NCBI GenBank assembly: GCA_942493075.1
Contig: OW818681.1
Span: 4,402,001-4,466,000 of the forward strand
Source: JBBQYD01 sp942493075
GTDB lineage: Bacteria; Verrucomicrobiota; Verrucomicrobiia; Limisphaerales; UBA8199
Length of the DNA stretch: 64,000 nt
Direction: 5' to 3'
Part shown: one piece after another, positions 26,093 to 32,465 of the stretch
How the letters are laid out: each line of letters begins with the position of its first letter
How positions within the stretch are numbered: the stretch's first letter is position 1
Program-made: the position numbers and the translations under genes
Notes under the pieces: generated by a model
What the model was told of the DNA's origin: nothing
What the model saw: the letters and a program-made list of their open reading frames with translations, nothing else
Database searches by the model: none

Positions 26093-26218
26093 CAGTACTG
26101 TGGGTAACTACCGATCCCTCTTGATTTCCGCCCTGGTTCATCGGGTTGGCGCCAAGCAGCACCAACCCGATGAACCAGGAATACTTGTTACTTTGGGTTC
26201 TTTTTACCAACAGTACTG
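26093..26218. repeat. nested palindromic element (MITE-like) inside the array
   Basis: The outer arms CAGTACTGTGGGTAA and TTACCAACAGTACTG are inverted. Inside is a second inverted repeat, CCTGGTTCATCGGGTTGG / CCAACCCGATGAACCAGG. The inner hairpin resembles the TTCATTGGGTTTGGCG hairpin of the border repeats. It has no coding capacity. It interrupts the stretch between the first cassette and the next promoter. Confidence 0.6.
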
Positions 26219-26368
26219 ATCTAAAGTGTCACGGCACGATCTGGGGATCCGGTTCTCAGCAATAAAGTCGGGCCTTGGATTCCTCTTACTTCGGAAATTC
26301 CACCTGAGACTTTCAACCTTTCTGCCACCTGGCCCCCCAGCGCCTGCGGTCAGCAATCATAATTACAG

Positions 26369-26396
26369 TTGACATATTCCGGTCCAAACTTACGCT
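26369..26396 (+). promoter_or_regulatory. cassette-borne promoter, copy 1
   Basis: TTGACA (26369-26374), 16 bp, TACGCT (26391-26396), with the start codon at 26404. The surrounding ATTACAGTTGACAT...TCAAACTTAC resembles the second copy at 30984-31011. The geometry implies a leaderless message. Confidence 0.6.
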
Positions 26397-26403
26397 CATC
26401 CCC

Positions 26404-26646
26404 ATGGACTCATCACGGTTTGGAGTGAGTTGGCCGCTGGCAGTAGCGCAGTTGCTTCTCTTGTTGCTCAGCGTCGCTGCGGTCATCCTCGCGATTCGAG
26501 CCACCATCGTTTCAGCGCGCACGTTCCGCGGCGTGCTTGCGCCACTTTGGATTTTGCTCTGCTGGCTTTTGCCATTCATCGGCCCGCTTGCGGCTTTGGT
26601 CGCGGCACGGAGAGTGGTTCATTCGGAGGGTCGCCATGTCGCCTAA
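26404..26646 (+). CDS. small membrane protein, PLDc_N-like (cassette gene)
   Basis: The product has 80 residues with two membrane segments (about 12-34 and 46-66). The second, LAPLWILLCWLLPFIGPLAAL, has the WxLxxxxxPxxGPxxA pattern of the PLDc_N domain found alone or before phospholipase-D-like domains. The charged end is RRVVHSEGRHVA. The stop codon TAA lies inside the attC R'' core (GCCTAAC), typical of integron cassettes. The function is unknown; there is no nuclease domain. Confidence 0.7.
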   Translation: MDSSRFGVSWPLAVAQLLLLLLSVAAVILAIRATIVSARTFRGVLAPLWILLCWLLPFIGPLAALVAARRVVHSEGRHVA

Positions 26647-26754
26647 CCCGCTCCCCCCATCCAACAGCCGCTGCTCTTCCGTTTTCTTAGGTTGGGAGAA
26701 ATTCGGTGTCCCTTGGCTTCATTCGGCCGATGTGGCTTAGGGAGGTCGTTGGGC
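26641..26754 (+). other. attC recombination site
   Basis: R'' GCCTAAC (26641-26647) and R' GTTGGGC (26748-26754) bracket 114 bp. Inner CTCC/GGAG pairing lies next to the cores. R'' contains the stop codon of the upstream cassette gene, and the next gene starts 16 bp after R'. Confidence 0.75.
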
Positions 26755-26769
26755 CACCGGTGACGTGAT

Positions 26770-27105
26770 ATGAAGACTCGCGTATGTTTCATTGTGTCGC
26801 TCGCCTTGGCGCTAATTGCAGTTGGTCTGCATGTCGCGGCGCTCTCGCAGTATGGTCACGCGGCACATTCTATCGCCCGCGCCGTTACCCAGCCAGAGAG
26901 CGAAGAGAGTGAGCGGGCCGTTGCCAGGCAGACCGCGCTAGTGTATCGAGAGCGAGGTTCTGTTATCGCCATCACGGGTTTCGGAGTTGCTCTTGCTAGC
27001 TTAACGCTGGTTGTTTTGTCAGCGCGGAGGCATGAGCCAGCGTGGCGTTCGGTTACAGTCGCCTTTCTGTTTTTTTACTTGTTGTTACAGTTTGCTCACA
27101 CATGA
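26770..27105 (+). CDS. hypothetical membrane protein (cassette gene)
   Basis: The product has 111 residues. Hydrophobic segments lie at about 6-28, 65-83 and 92-109. Between the first two is a charged extracytoplasmic stretch (QPESEESERAVARQ). No domain is recognised. It lies between attC sites 26641-26754 and 27113-27205 and so forms one complete cassette. Being a small membrane protein on the plus strand with its own start, it may need an external promoter. Confidence 0.65.
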   Translation: MKTRVCFIVSLALALIAVGLHVAALSQYGHAAHSIARAVTQPESEESERAVARQTALVYRERGSVIAITGFGVALASLTLVVLSARRHEPAWRSVTVAFLFFYLLLQFAHT

Positions 27106-27112
27106 AGACGAG

Positions 27113-27205
27113 GCCCAACAAGGCTGCTGGAGTGGACACCCCGATTGCGGGTCTGCCCGCGGTTCTGCGTTCCGGTCGGCGCGCCACTGAGCAGCGTTGT
27201 TAGGC
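27113..27205 (+). other. attC recombination site (best-preserved example)
   Basis: R'' GCCCAAC (27113-27119) and R' GTTAGGC (27199-27205). The arms GCTGCTGGAGTGG (from 27123) and CCACTGAGCAGC (27184-27195) are complementary except for an extra G, matching the extrahelical base that sets strand choice by integron integrases. At 93 bp it is a normal attC length. Confidence 0.9.
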
Positions 27206-27218
27206 CAGTTGACGCCAT

Positions 27219-27383
27219 GATTCCGCCCGTTTCGACTCGCCCGGCACTTCCGTTTCTACGAGGCGTTCAAGGAGTTCAAGCATGGCAAGCCCGAGGTCGT
27301 TGCGAAGATGGAAAGAGACCTTTATGACATGGTTGATGAGATTACTAGCACGCGAGCAGCCCAACTTTGCTACAGGCAACGTT
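27219..27383 (+). pseudogene. small degenerate cassette gene
   Basis: In the frame ending at TAG 27381-27383 the sequence reads ARHFRFYEAFKEFKHGKPEV, then MERDLYDMVDEITSTR, which looks like genuine protein. The only upstream ATG (27217) is out of frame with it. A one-base shift near the start, or an unusual start codon, would restore a ~55-residue protein. It lies between attC cores at 27199-27205 and 27359-27387. The family is not recognised. Confidence 0.35.
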
Positions 27384-27387
27384 AGGC
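27359..27387 (+). other. minimal attC-like hairpin
   Basis: R'' GCCCAAC, TTTGC, a short loop, GCAAC and R' GTTAGGC follow each other within 29 bp and would fold as one stem. Known attC sites are about 55 bp or longer, so this is either an internally deleted site or a fusion of two cores. Confidence 0.45.
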
Positions 27388-27409
27388 CGGTGATGCTACT
27401 ATAGGTGTT

Positions 27410-27733
27410 ATGGAAAACGAGTTCATGAAGCGTGGTTACCTGCTGCCCAAGGGCTGCAAGGACCTGATCGACGCTCTGAAGTCGAAGCAGCCGAAGCTAG
27501 CAACAGCGGGGCCTGCAATACCGGAACCGCTTCCACCGGCAACCGGCGAAATGACCGTCCCAGCATCTATGACGGTCAGGGAGTTGGCCGACGCTTTGAC
27601 TCGGAAGCCATTCCAGATCATTGCCGACTTGATGGAGATTGGTGTTTTCGCTGGCGTTAATCAGCAGCTTGATTTCGATACCGTTTCCAGAGTCATTCGA
27701 AAGTATGGATTTAAGGCTAAGAGGGCGGCCTAA
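27410..27733 (+). CDS. stand-alone translation initiation factor IF-2 N-terminal domain protein (cassette gene)
   Basis: The product has 107 residues. The C-terminal half, VRELADALTRKPFQIIADLM followed by EIGVFAGVNQQLDFDTVSRVI, is a clear IF2_N domain (VRELAxxLxxKPxxxIxxLM...GxxANxNQxLD). In IF-2 this small helical domain sits ahead of the GTPase and contributes to ribosome and RNA contacts. Here it occurs without the GTPase, behind a ~50-residue Pro/Ala-rich N-terminus. It might modulate translation or bind RNA, which is inference. The TAA lies in the R'' core GCCTAAC. Confidence 0.82.
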   Translation: MENEFMKRGYLLPKGCKDLIDALKSKQPKLATAGPAIPEPLPPATGEMTVPASMTVRELADALTRKPFQIIADLMEIGVFAGVNQQLDFDTVSRVIRKYGFKAKRAA

Positions 27734-27760
27734 CCTGGCTCATGCACTGGACGGCGAGGT
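27728..27760 (+). other. attC 5' half
   Basis: R'' GCCTAAC (27728-27734) is followed by CTGGCTCATGCACTGGACGG, like the CCGGCTGCGGCAGTGGACGC at 35833. A matching 3' core is not evident before the next gene at 27958, so the site seems eroded. Confidence 0.5.
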
Positions 27761-27840
27761 TCCGCTTCTGTTCCACTTTCAGCATCGTTCGACGGAAGTA
27801 CATAATCAGGTCAACGAGCCATGGCAGCCGACGCCGGGGC

Positions 27841-27896
27841 GCCGTCACGTTTGTTTTTCGTGGCGCTTGGCTCAGCCCGGCTGCACTTTGCGTTCC
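27841..27896 (+). repeat. 55-bp sequence shared by two cassette junctions, copy 1
   Basis: GCCGTCACGTTTGTTTTTCG...GGCTGCACTTTGCGTT is repeated with about 80% identity at 33394-33448. Both copies lie between cassette genes. It is probably part of a shared attC spacer or leader. Confidence 0.55.
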
Positions 27897-27957
27897 GCTT
27901 AGTCCAAGCGGCCACGATTGCTCGTGAGGAATGGGCCATTGAACAGTCCAATGTAAC

Positions 27958-28710
27958 ATGGAAAACACCTTGTATGCTGATTGGATAAAACCGCTGGGAG
28001 AAGAGTATCCCGCAGCTATTGCCATCGGGCGCACTCGGATTCCGCTGGCATACGAGAGCCGGTTTACACGCCACTACCTTGAAACAAAGCCTGATGTGCA
28101 AAGCCATATTGGCATTTCCCGTTTTCTGGACGGGACCGCATCGATAACACTGCAGCAACTAAAAGCAGAATGGTCCACCTGGAGTGACGCCGACCGCGCG
28201 GACTTCTGCGCTTCCATGCATGCTCTTCAAAACATTGCCCAGGAGGCTTTTGCTGAAATCGTCCGTTTCCTTCTCAACAACGCAGACGTCAATAAACTCG
28301 GCCAGGTTGTGCTGGGGCTGCCGCGGTGGCAAACGTTCCCGCCGGACGAGACCTTGCGCCTCCTGATCGGAGTGCTGCAACGCTCAAGCCCGGGAAAGGC
28401 GAGAGGGGTGATCAGAGCTATCGCTCTGACAAAACATCCGGAGGCTGAGGCGACAATACGCCAACACCTTGCAGGCATCGTTGCAGACCCCGTTACCTGG
28501 GTGGATGCGGATTTCTTCAACAACAAAGCGCTGGACCTTGCCTACTGTGTTCTGGGCCTGTTGAAACTCGGTGCGCCGCCAAACGACTTCGTTGAAATCG
28601 TGCGGCGCCTTACAGAGCATGCATGCGAAAGGAATCGGGAATGGTGCCGGAGCAACCTAGCGAAACATTACCGCTGGATTGGAGGGACGAGTCGTCAGAT
28701 TCAGGCGTAA
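27958..28710 (+). CDS. hypothetical protein (cassette gene), 250 residues
   Basis: A soluble, largely helical protein with no signal peptide. Segments such as LLIGVLQRSSPGKARGVIRA and LAYCVLGLLKLGAPPNDFVE look like HEAT/ARM-type helical pairs, but no family is recognised. It starts MENTLYADWIKPLGEEYPAA with an ATG preceded by no strong ribosome-binding site. An attC with variant cores follows 13 bp after its stop. It is the largest cassette product in the array. Confidence 0.65.
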   Translation: MENTLYADWIKPLGEEYPAAIAIGRTRIPLAYESRFTRHYLETKPDVQSHIGISRFLDGTASITLQQLKAEWSTWSDADRADFCASMHALQNIAQEAFAEIVRFLLNNADVNKLGQVVLGLPRWQTFPPDETLRLLIGVLQRSSPGKARGVIRAIALTKHPEAEATIRQHLAGIVADPVTWVDADFFNNKALDLAYCVLGLLKLGAPPNDFVEIVRRLTEHACERNREWCRSNLAKHYRWIGGTSRQIQA

Positions 28711-28722
28711 CAACGTGGATGC

Positions 28723-28820
28723 ACCGAACGCCAACAACTCACTTCAGAGGATGCCGCGATGACGATCCTGTTTCATTCTCGGCGCGATTGCCGAGGCACC
28801 TCTGAGTTCAGTCGTTCGGT
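28723..28820 (+). other. attC site with variant cores ACCGAAC/GTTCGGT
   Basis: ACCGAAC (28723-28729) and GTTCGGT (28814-28820) are exact inverted partners. Inside them ACTCACTTCAGAGGATGCC pairs with GGCACCTCTGAGTTCAGT, with bulges as expected for attC. The cores depart from GCCTAAC/GTTAGGC but keep AAC/GTT. Confidence 0.65.
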
Positions 28821-28832
28821 GGGGGATGCGAT

Positions 28833-29060
28833 ATGGAAGTGGGTCTGATCATCGTCTAAGGTCTTGAGCTTGCCGCTGTTTACCTGATCTGGCGACTGTG
28901 GCGGTGCCACCATAGGAGGTCGTTGACCTTTCGCATCTGTTGGTCGCTGCTTTTGCTCGTCCCGGTGCTTGGGATTATATTTTATGGGCTTGCTGTGAAC
29001 GAGCCTTCGGATAAGCCTGGGTGGGGTAGCGAGAACAATCAGGGCTGGGGAGATCCATGA
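28833..29060 (+). pseudogene. small membrane protein gene with an internal stop (cassette gene)
   Basis: From ATG 28833 the frame reads eight codons, hits TAA at 28857-28859, then continues open as GLELAAVYLIWRLWR, LLLLVPVLGIIFYGLAVNEP and NNQGWGDP to a TGA at 29058-29060. The second part has a clear membrane segment and a convincing C-terminus. A nonsense mutation is the simplest reading. No in-frame ATG follows the stop, though a TTG start is possible. The family is not recognised. Confidence 0.5.
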
Positions 29061-29203
29061 GAGCCACAACGAACAAACCGCCTGCACCGAACCGCCGCCC
29101 ATGCTTTCCGCTCGGCAGTCCGCGGGCATTTATATATCGTGTTTGCGCTCCACCTGTCACCCCTGCGACGGTTGTTTGATCCCGCAAGCAAACCAGCAGA
29201 GCT

Positions 29204-29776
29204 ATGACACGCCTCCCGCAAATCCTCTTGATCGTAACCTTCATTGGCTTTTCGTGGCTTGCGATGCAGGTTGTGCATGAAGCAGGTCACGTCTTGGTTG
29301 CGCGCCTGACGGGTGCTGAAGTAACGAAGGTCGCACTCCATCCCCTAATCATGTCGCGAACAGACGTGGCGGAGAATCCGTATCCTATGGCTGTGGTTTG
29401 GGGCGGCCCCCTTTTCGGTTCGCTGTTTCCGCTTCTGCTATTCGCTTTAGCCGCTCTCTTCCGAGCGCCTGGCGTTTACTTGCTGCGGTTCTTTGCGGGT
29501 TTTTGCCTCATCGCCAACGGCGTCTACATCGGCGTGGGACACTTCCTTGCCGAAGGGGCCGACCCTTGGGTAATGATGGAGCACGGGTCTCCCCGCTGGG
29601 TGCTCGTCTTGTTCGGTGCTGCAGCATTTCCACTTGGGTTGTATCTGTGGCATCGGCAGGGGCCGCATTTCGGGCTTGGCAATGCGGAAGGGAAGGTCGA
29701 CCCTCGGGCCGCATTTATATCGGCGGGTTTGTTCGTGGCCCTTACCGGAGCTGAGGTAGTGCGCAATGTGCGTTAA
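29204..29776 (+). CDS. M50-like membrane metalloprotease homologue (cassette gene)
   Basis: The product has 190 residues with an N-terminal membrane helix carrying MQVVHEAGHVLVARL, the HExxH zinc motif in its HEAGH form as in S2P/M50-type proteases. Hydrophobic segments follow at about 60-90, 95-115, 130-150 and 165-185. WGGPLFGSLFPLLLF could be the intramembrane reentrant region. The third zinc ligand (an Asp in a downstream NxxPxxxxDG motif in classic M50) is not obvious, so activity is uncertain. A protease as integron cargo is unusual. An attC with GCCCAAC/GTTGGGC follows. Confidence 0.68.
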   Translation: MTRLPQILLIVTFIGFSWLAMQVVHEAGHVLVARLTGAEVTKVALHPLIMSRTDVAENPYPMAVVWGGPLFGSLFPLLLFALAALFRAPGVYLLRFFAGFCLIANGVYIGVGHFLAEGADPWVMMEHGSPRWVLVLFGAAAFPLGLYLWHRQGPHFGLGNAEGKVDPRAAFISAGLFVALTGAEVVRNVR

Positions 29777-29795
29777 GACATCGAACACCAGGACA

Positions 29796-29884
29796 GCCCA
29801 ACAATCCGCGTCACCCCACGCCGGTCAAGCGGCAGGTTTCATTCCTGAGTCCCAGGCCCGGAGCGGCTGCGTTGGTCGTTGGGC
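29796..29884 (+). other. attC recombination site
   Basis: R'' GCCCAAC (29796-29802) and R' GTTGGGC (29878-29884) are perfect inverted partners, 89 bp overall, with GC-rich partly complementary arms. The next gene starts 13 bp after R'. Confidence 0.82.
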
Positions 29885-29896
29885 ATCAGCGTAGTT

Positions 29897-30349
29897 ATGA
29901 AATGGCGGCGTTATACAGTCATAGCGTTTGGGGCCCTTGTTTTAATCGCGGGCTGCGTTTGGCTCATGAGAGATCAGCCCCGCACGCAGTCTGGAGTAGC
30001 GCTTGCCTCTGTCACCCACGCAACGAACGGCTCCCCCGGACAGGTAACCTTTCGCATCTACAACGACTCGTCCCGGGCCATATTCCTCAGTTGGATGGTC
30101 GTGGAGGCAAAGACAGCCTCCGGCTGGAAAGTCCTGGATAAACGGGAACCGAAGGACCCCAGGGTTGTTGACGGCGGCAAATCAATGGACTTAGCGGTCC
30201 CGGTGCCCGTCGAGGCTGCCCGCTGGAGGCTTACGATTATCTACGGCACGGAGAACCGGGGGCCGATGCTTCTGTTGACGAAAGCAGAGCTTGGCGTAAG
30301 GAATCGTAGTGTGTCGGGCTTGGGCTCTGTTGGCGTCTTTACGGGATAG
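29897..30349 (+). CDS. hypothetical lipoprotein (cassette gene)
   Basis: 150 residues from ATG 29897; an ATG at 29879 overlaps the attC core and is less likely. Basic MKWRRY, a hydrophobic stretch and the lipobox LIAGC indicate a lipid-anchored exported protein. The mature part looks beta-rich (GQVTFRIYNDSSRAIFLSWM, RWRLTIIYGTEN), perhaps an Ig-like fold. The role is unknown. A core-like GCTAGGC at 30453-30459 follows. Confidence 0.65.
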   Translation: MKWRRYTVIAFGALVLIAGCVWLMRDQPRTQSGVALASVTHATNGSPGQVTFRIYNDSSRAIFLSWMVVEAKTASGWKVLDKREPKDPRVVDGGKSMDLAVPVPVEAARWRLTIIYGTENRGPMLLLTKAELGVRNRSVSGLGSVGVFTG

Positions 30350-30452
30350 AAATCGGTCGTCGCAGACGTGTCACAGTGATGAGTCATGCCAAAGTATTGC
30401 GCTGCACTGGTCTCGACGATGTGCATCAGTTTACATTTTGGACGTTTTTCTG

Positions 30453-30459
30453 GCTAGGC
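30453..30459 (+). other. isolated attC 3' core (R'-like)
   Basis: GCTAGGC lies 14 bp ahead of the next cassette gene, the usual R'-to-start distance in this array. A matching R'' arm is not recognisable after the preceding gene, so this is a weak call. Confidence 0.3.
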
Positions 30460-30472
30460 CGCGCTGCGCGCC

Positions 30473-30898
30473 ATGAGCACTATTCCCCCAGATATTTACG
30501 AGCACGTTGGCGAATTGGCGGCGGATATTACCAACGCGACGCTGGCTGATGACCACGCGCTTGCAGAGTCGTTGTATCAGCGTCTTCACCTTTACCACGA
30601 GGAGCAATTTGCGGCTGGTCGCAGCCATCCATTCATTATTGAGACACTGGCCGATTACACTGATGAGCCGGCCCAGGCACTTCGCTACTATGAGCAGGCA
30701 CTTGCGATGTCACGGAACATGACCAGTGACGAGCCGACGCACACGATTTTGATTGGCATCGGAGAGAAGTTGATTGAGTTGGGGCGGCGCGAGCAGGCTG
30801 AGGCATTCATTCGCGATGGACGCGCGGAGGCTCTTCGTCGAGGTGACACAGATTGGATTCAGAATGCAGATAGATTATTACACAAAAGTGCGGCCTAA
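30473..30898 (+). CDS. TPR-like hypothetical protein (cassette gene)
   Basis: The product has 141 residues, soluble and almost wholly helical. Segments ALAESLYQRLHLYHEEQF, QALRYYEQALAMSRNM and EKLIELGRREQAEAFIRDG have the size and small/aromatic pattern of tetratricopeptide repeats, so a protein-binding scaffold is likely. The stop TAA lies inside R'' GCCTAAC (30893-30899). No partner gene can be identified. Confidence 0.62.
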   Translation: MSTIPPDIYEHVGELAADITNATLADDHALAESLYQRLHLYHEEQFAAGRSHPFIIETLADYTDEPAQALRYYEQALAMSRNMTSDEPTHTILIGIGEKLIELGRREQAEAFIRDGRAEALRRGDTDWIQNADRLLHKSAA

Positions 30899-30925
30899 CC
30901 GGAACGCGACAGGGCGTCGTGGTTG
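30893..30925 (+). other. attC 5' half
   Basis: R'' GCCTAAC (30893-30899) is followed by CGGAACGCGACAGGGCG. The complementary 3' arm and R' are not found before the promoter at 30984, so the site looks truncated. Confidence 0.45.
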
Positions 30926-30983
30926 CAATCGTTTCGTCCCCTTCGTCTTTTAGACTTTCGAATTTCAACAATCTTGATTACAG

Positions 30984-31011
30984 TTGACATACTCGCATTC
31001 AAACTTACCCT
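30984..31011 (+). promoter_or_regulatory. cassette-borne promoter, copy 2
   Basis: TTGACA (30984-30989), 16 bp and TACCCT (31006-31011) are followed by ATG at 31019. Flanks match copy 1 (ATTACAGTTGACAT...CAAACTTAC). The ATG opens only a 29-codon frame that may be a remnant of the PLDc_N-like gene, but the promoter could serve the gene at 31105. Confidence 0.55.
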
Positions 31012-31104
31012 TATCTCCATGAGCTCACCCCGGCCGCCTGGTTTGTTTTTCTTCAAAGCAGCCTTGTCCCATTTGTGCTGTTCGCCAACACCAACACCCA
31101 CCCC

Positions 31105-31506
31105 ATGAGCACGTGGAAAGGTAAAGCGCTGGAATACTTACCCCGCCTGAAGGAGCAAATCCTCGCTCTTAAGGACCGACAAAGCCTCTGGCGGGAGGTG
31201 GAGCGCGAATTTCACGCGGCTGTTCAGCGCGATGATCGAGCCGGTGTCGCAGGCTGCCTCAGGTATGCAGCCTGGACGTTGCACCCAACTCCGCAGGCCA
31301 GGACGGTAGCGGACGTGAGTGAGGCGGCTGCGCGGTTTCTGTACGAACAGGCCGACGAACTCCACCGGTGGATAGACCGCTACGATTTCATGGTCGCCCA
31401 GAAGGGCCTGAGGTTCCATTTGGGAGATCAGAAGTACTCGGAGTTTGAGGCTCGTTTTCTCGCGAAGACGGCACGTTATCCGAGCCGGGTAAGGGCGAAC
31501 TGCTGA
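31105..31506 (+). CDS. hypothetical protein (cassette gene)
   Basis: 133 residues from ATG 31105; an alternative start at 31075 adds ten residues. It is soluble and helical with many charged residues: KGKALEYLPRLKEQILALKD, FHAAVQRDDRAGVAGCLRYA. No domain is recognised. It lies downstream of the second copy of the cassette promoter and ends in the R''-like GGCGAAC. Confidence 0.6.
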   Translation: MSTWKGKALEYLPRLKEQILALKDRQSLWREVEREFHAAVQRDDRAGVAGCLRYAAWTLHPTPQARTVADVSEAAARFLYEQADELHRWIDRYDFMVAQKGLRFHLGDQKYSEFEARFLAKTARYPSRVRANC

Positions 31507-31581
31507 AGTGGACGCGCCGATTGCGCCCGAGTTTAAATTCGGATATCACTGCTGACGTGCCACTAAGTGTCACGTACGGGC
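31494..31581 (+). other. attC-like site with weak 3' core
   Basis: GGCGAAC (31494-31500) and AAGTGGACGCGCC pair with GTGCCACTAA and GTACGGGC near 31560-31581. The 5' arm AGTGGACGCGCCGATTGCGCC is nearly the same as that at 35842. The R' core is degenerate. Confidence 0.5.
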
Positions 31582-31588
31582 TCAAAGC

Positions 31589-32227
31589 ATGCGCGCTGAC
31601 ATCCCAGGCAACGGTCCAGTCGAATTCGAAGGTCATGTGCTCCCGGAAGGAGCTAAGCACTTCGAGGCGTTGCCCTTTTACAAGGAGCTTCCGTCAGATG
31701 TCCAGCGGTGGGTTCTCGATCTGCGCTACGCCTGGGCACGCCTGAGATCTGCCCCGAGCGGACTGATCCTGCGAGCTTGCGATGAGCTCGAGACGCGCAT
31801 CTACAAGGAGACTGAACGTATCGGAAATTACCTTATGAAGCTCTACCCGGATGAGAATTCAAACGAAATCTGTGCAGAATACCTTTCGGCGATCGTGAAA
31901 ATGAGGGAATGTGCAGAGCAAGCGGATATTTGTACATGGACTATGCGCTCTCAACCGGGAGAGGTTGCCCACTTTCTGGGTGTGACGATGCGCATCACCC
32001 GGAGCATGGTCGCTACCCAGAACGCAAAGCGGGCTCCCGATCAACAGATTTCGATGCCTGTGGTTTTGGATTTTATTGAATCGAGGCCGGAGCAAGAACA
32101 GATCGCATTCATAAACGCGGTTGTTGACAGCTTGAGCGATGACCCAACCGAACCCGATGCTCCACCGAATGGCGGCCCGGCGAAGTGGTTTGGAGATTTG
32201 GAGGTCGGTGGCGGACAGCCATCGTAA
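31589..32227 (+). CDS. hypothetical protein (cassette gene), 212 residues
   Basis: A soluble, helical protein. LPFYKELPSDVQRWVLDLRY and ELETRIYKETERIGNYLMKL are amphipathic helices. The C-terminus is acidic and Pro/Gly-rich (DDPTEPDAPPNGGPAKWFGD). No family is recognised. It begins eight bases after the preceding attC-like core, as expected for a cassette. Confidence 0.6.
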   Translation: MRADIPGNGPVEFEGHVLPEGAKHFEALPFYKELPSDVQRWVLDLRYAWARLRSAPSGLILRACDELETRIYKETERIGNYLMKLYPDENSNEICAEYLSAIVKMRECAEQADICTWTMRSQPGEVAHFLGVTMRITRSMVATQNAKRAPDQQISMPVVLDFIESRPEQEQIAFINAVVDSLSDDPTEPDAPPNGGPAKWFGDLEVGGGQPS

Positions 32228-32361
32228 GCATCGGGCTACACTGGAATAGGGGACCAGTCCCGTTTGCATCTTTGGCCGCAGTATCGTTCGCGACGACTAC
32301 AGTGGTGGCGACTACAAACCCGATAGAAAAGTGGAATTGCGTCTCATGTTCGGTTGCCCTA

Positions 32362-32461
32362 GGCTAACAACAGTCCATTGTCACATGAACAACTCGGGCA
32401 TCATTATTTGCGGTGTTCTTGTTCAAATCCGAACGAATGGTGCTTTGAACAATTGTTGAAC
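32362..32461 (+). other. attC-like site
   Basis: GGCTAAC (32362-32368) and GTTGAAC (32455-32461) bracket 100 bp with partly complementary AACAACAG/CAATTGTT flanks. R' ends four bases before the next start codon. Cores are imperfect, so confidence is moderate. Confidence 0.5.
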
Positions 32462-32465
32462 CACG

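Noticed and set aside
27145..27327. 60-residue frame MRVCPRFCVPVGAP
   Set aside because: It begins inside the attC site 27113-27205 and looks random. The neighbouring frame ending at 27383 is the more protein-like one.
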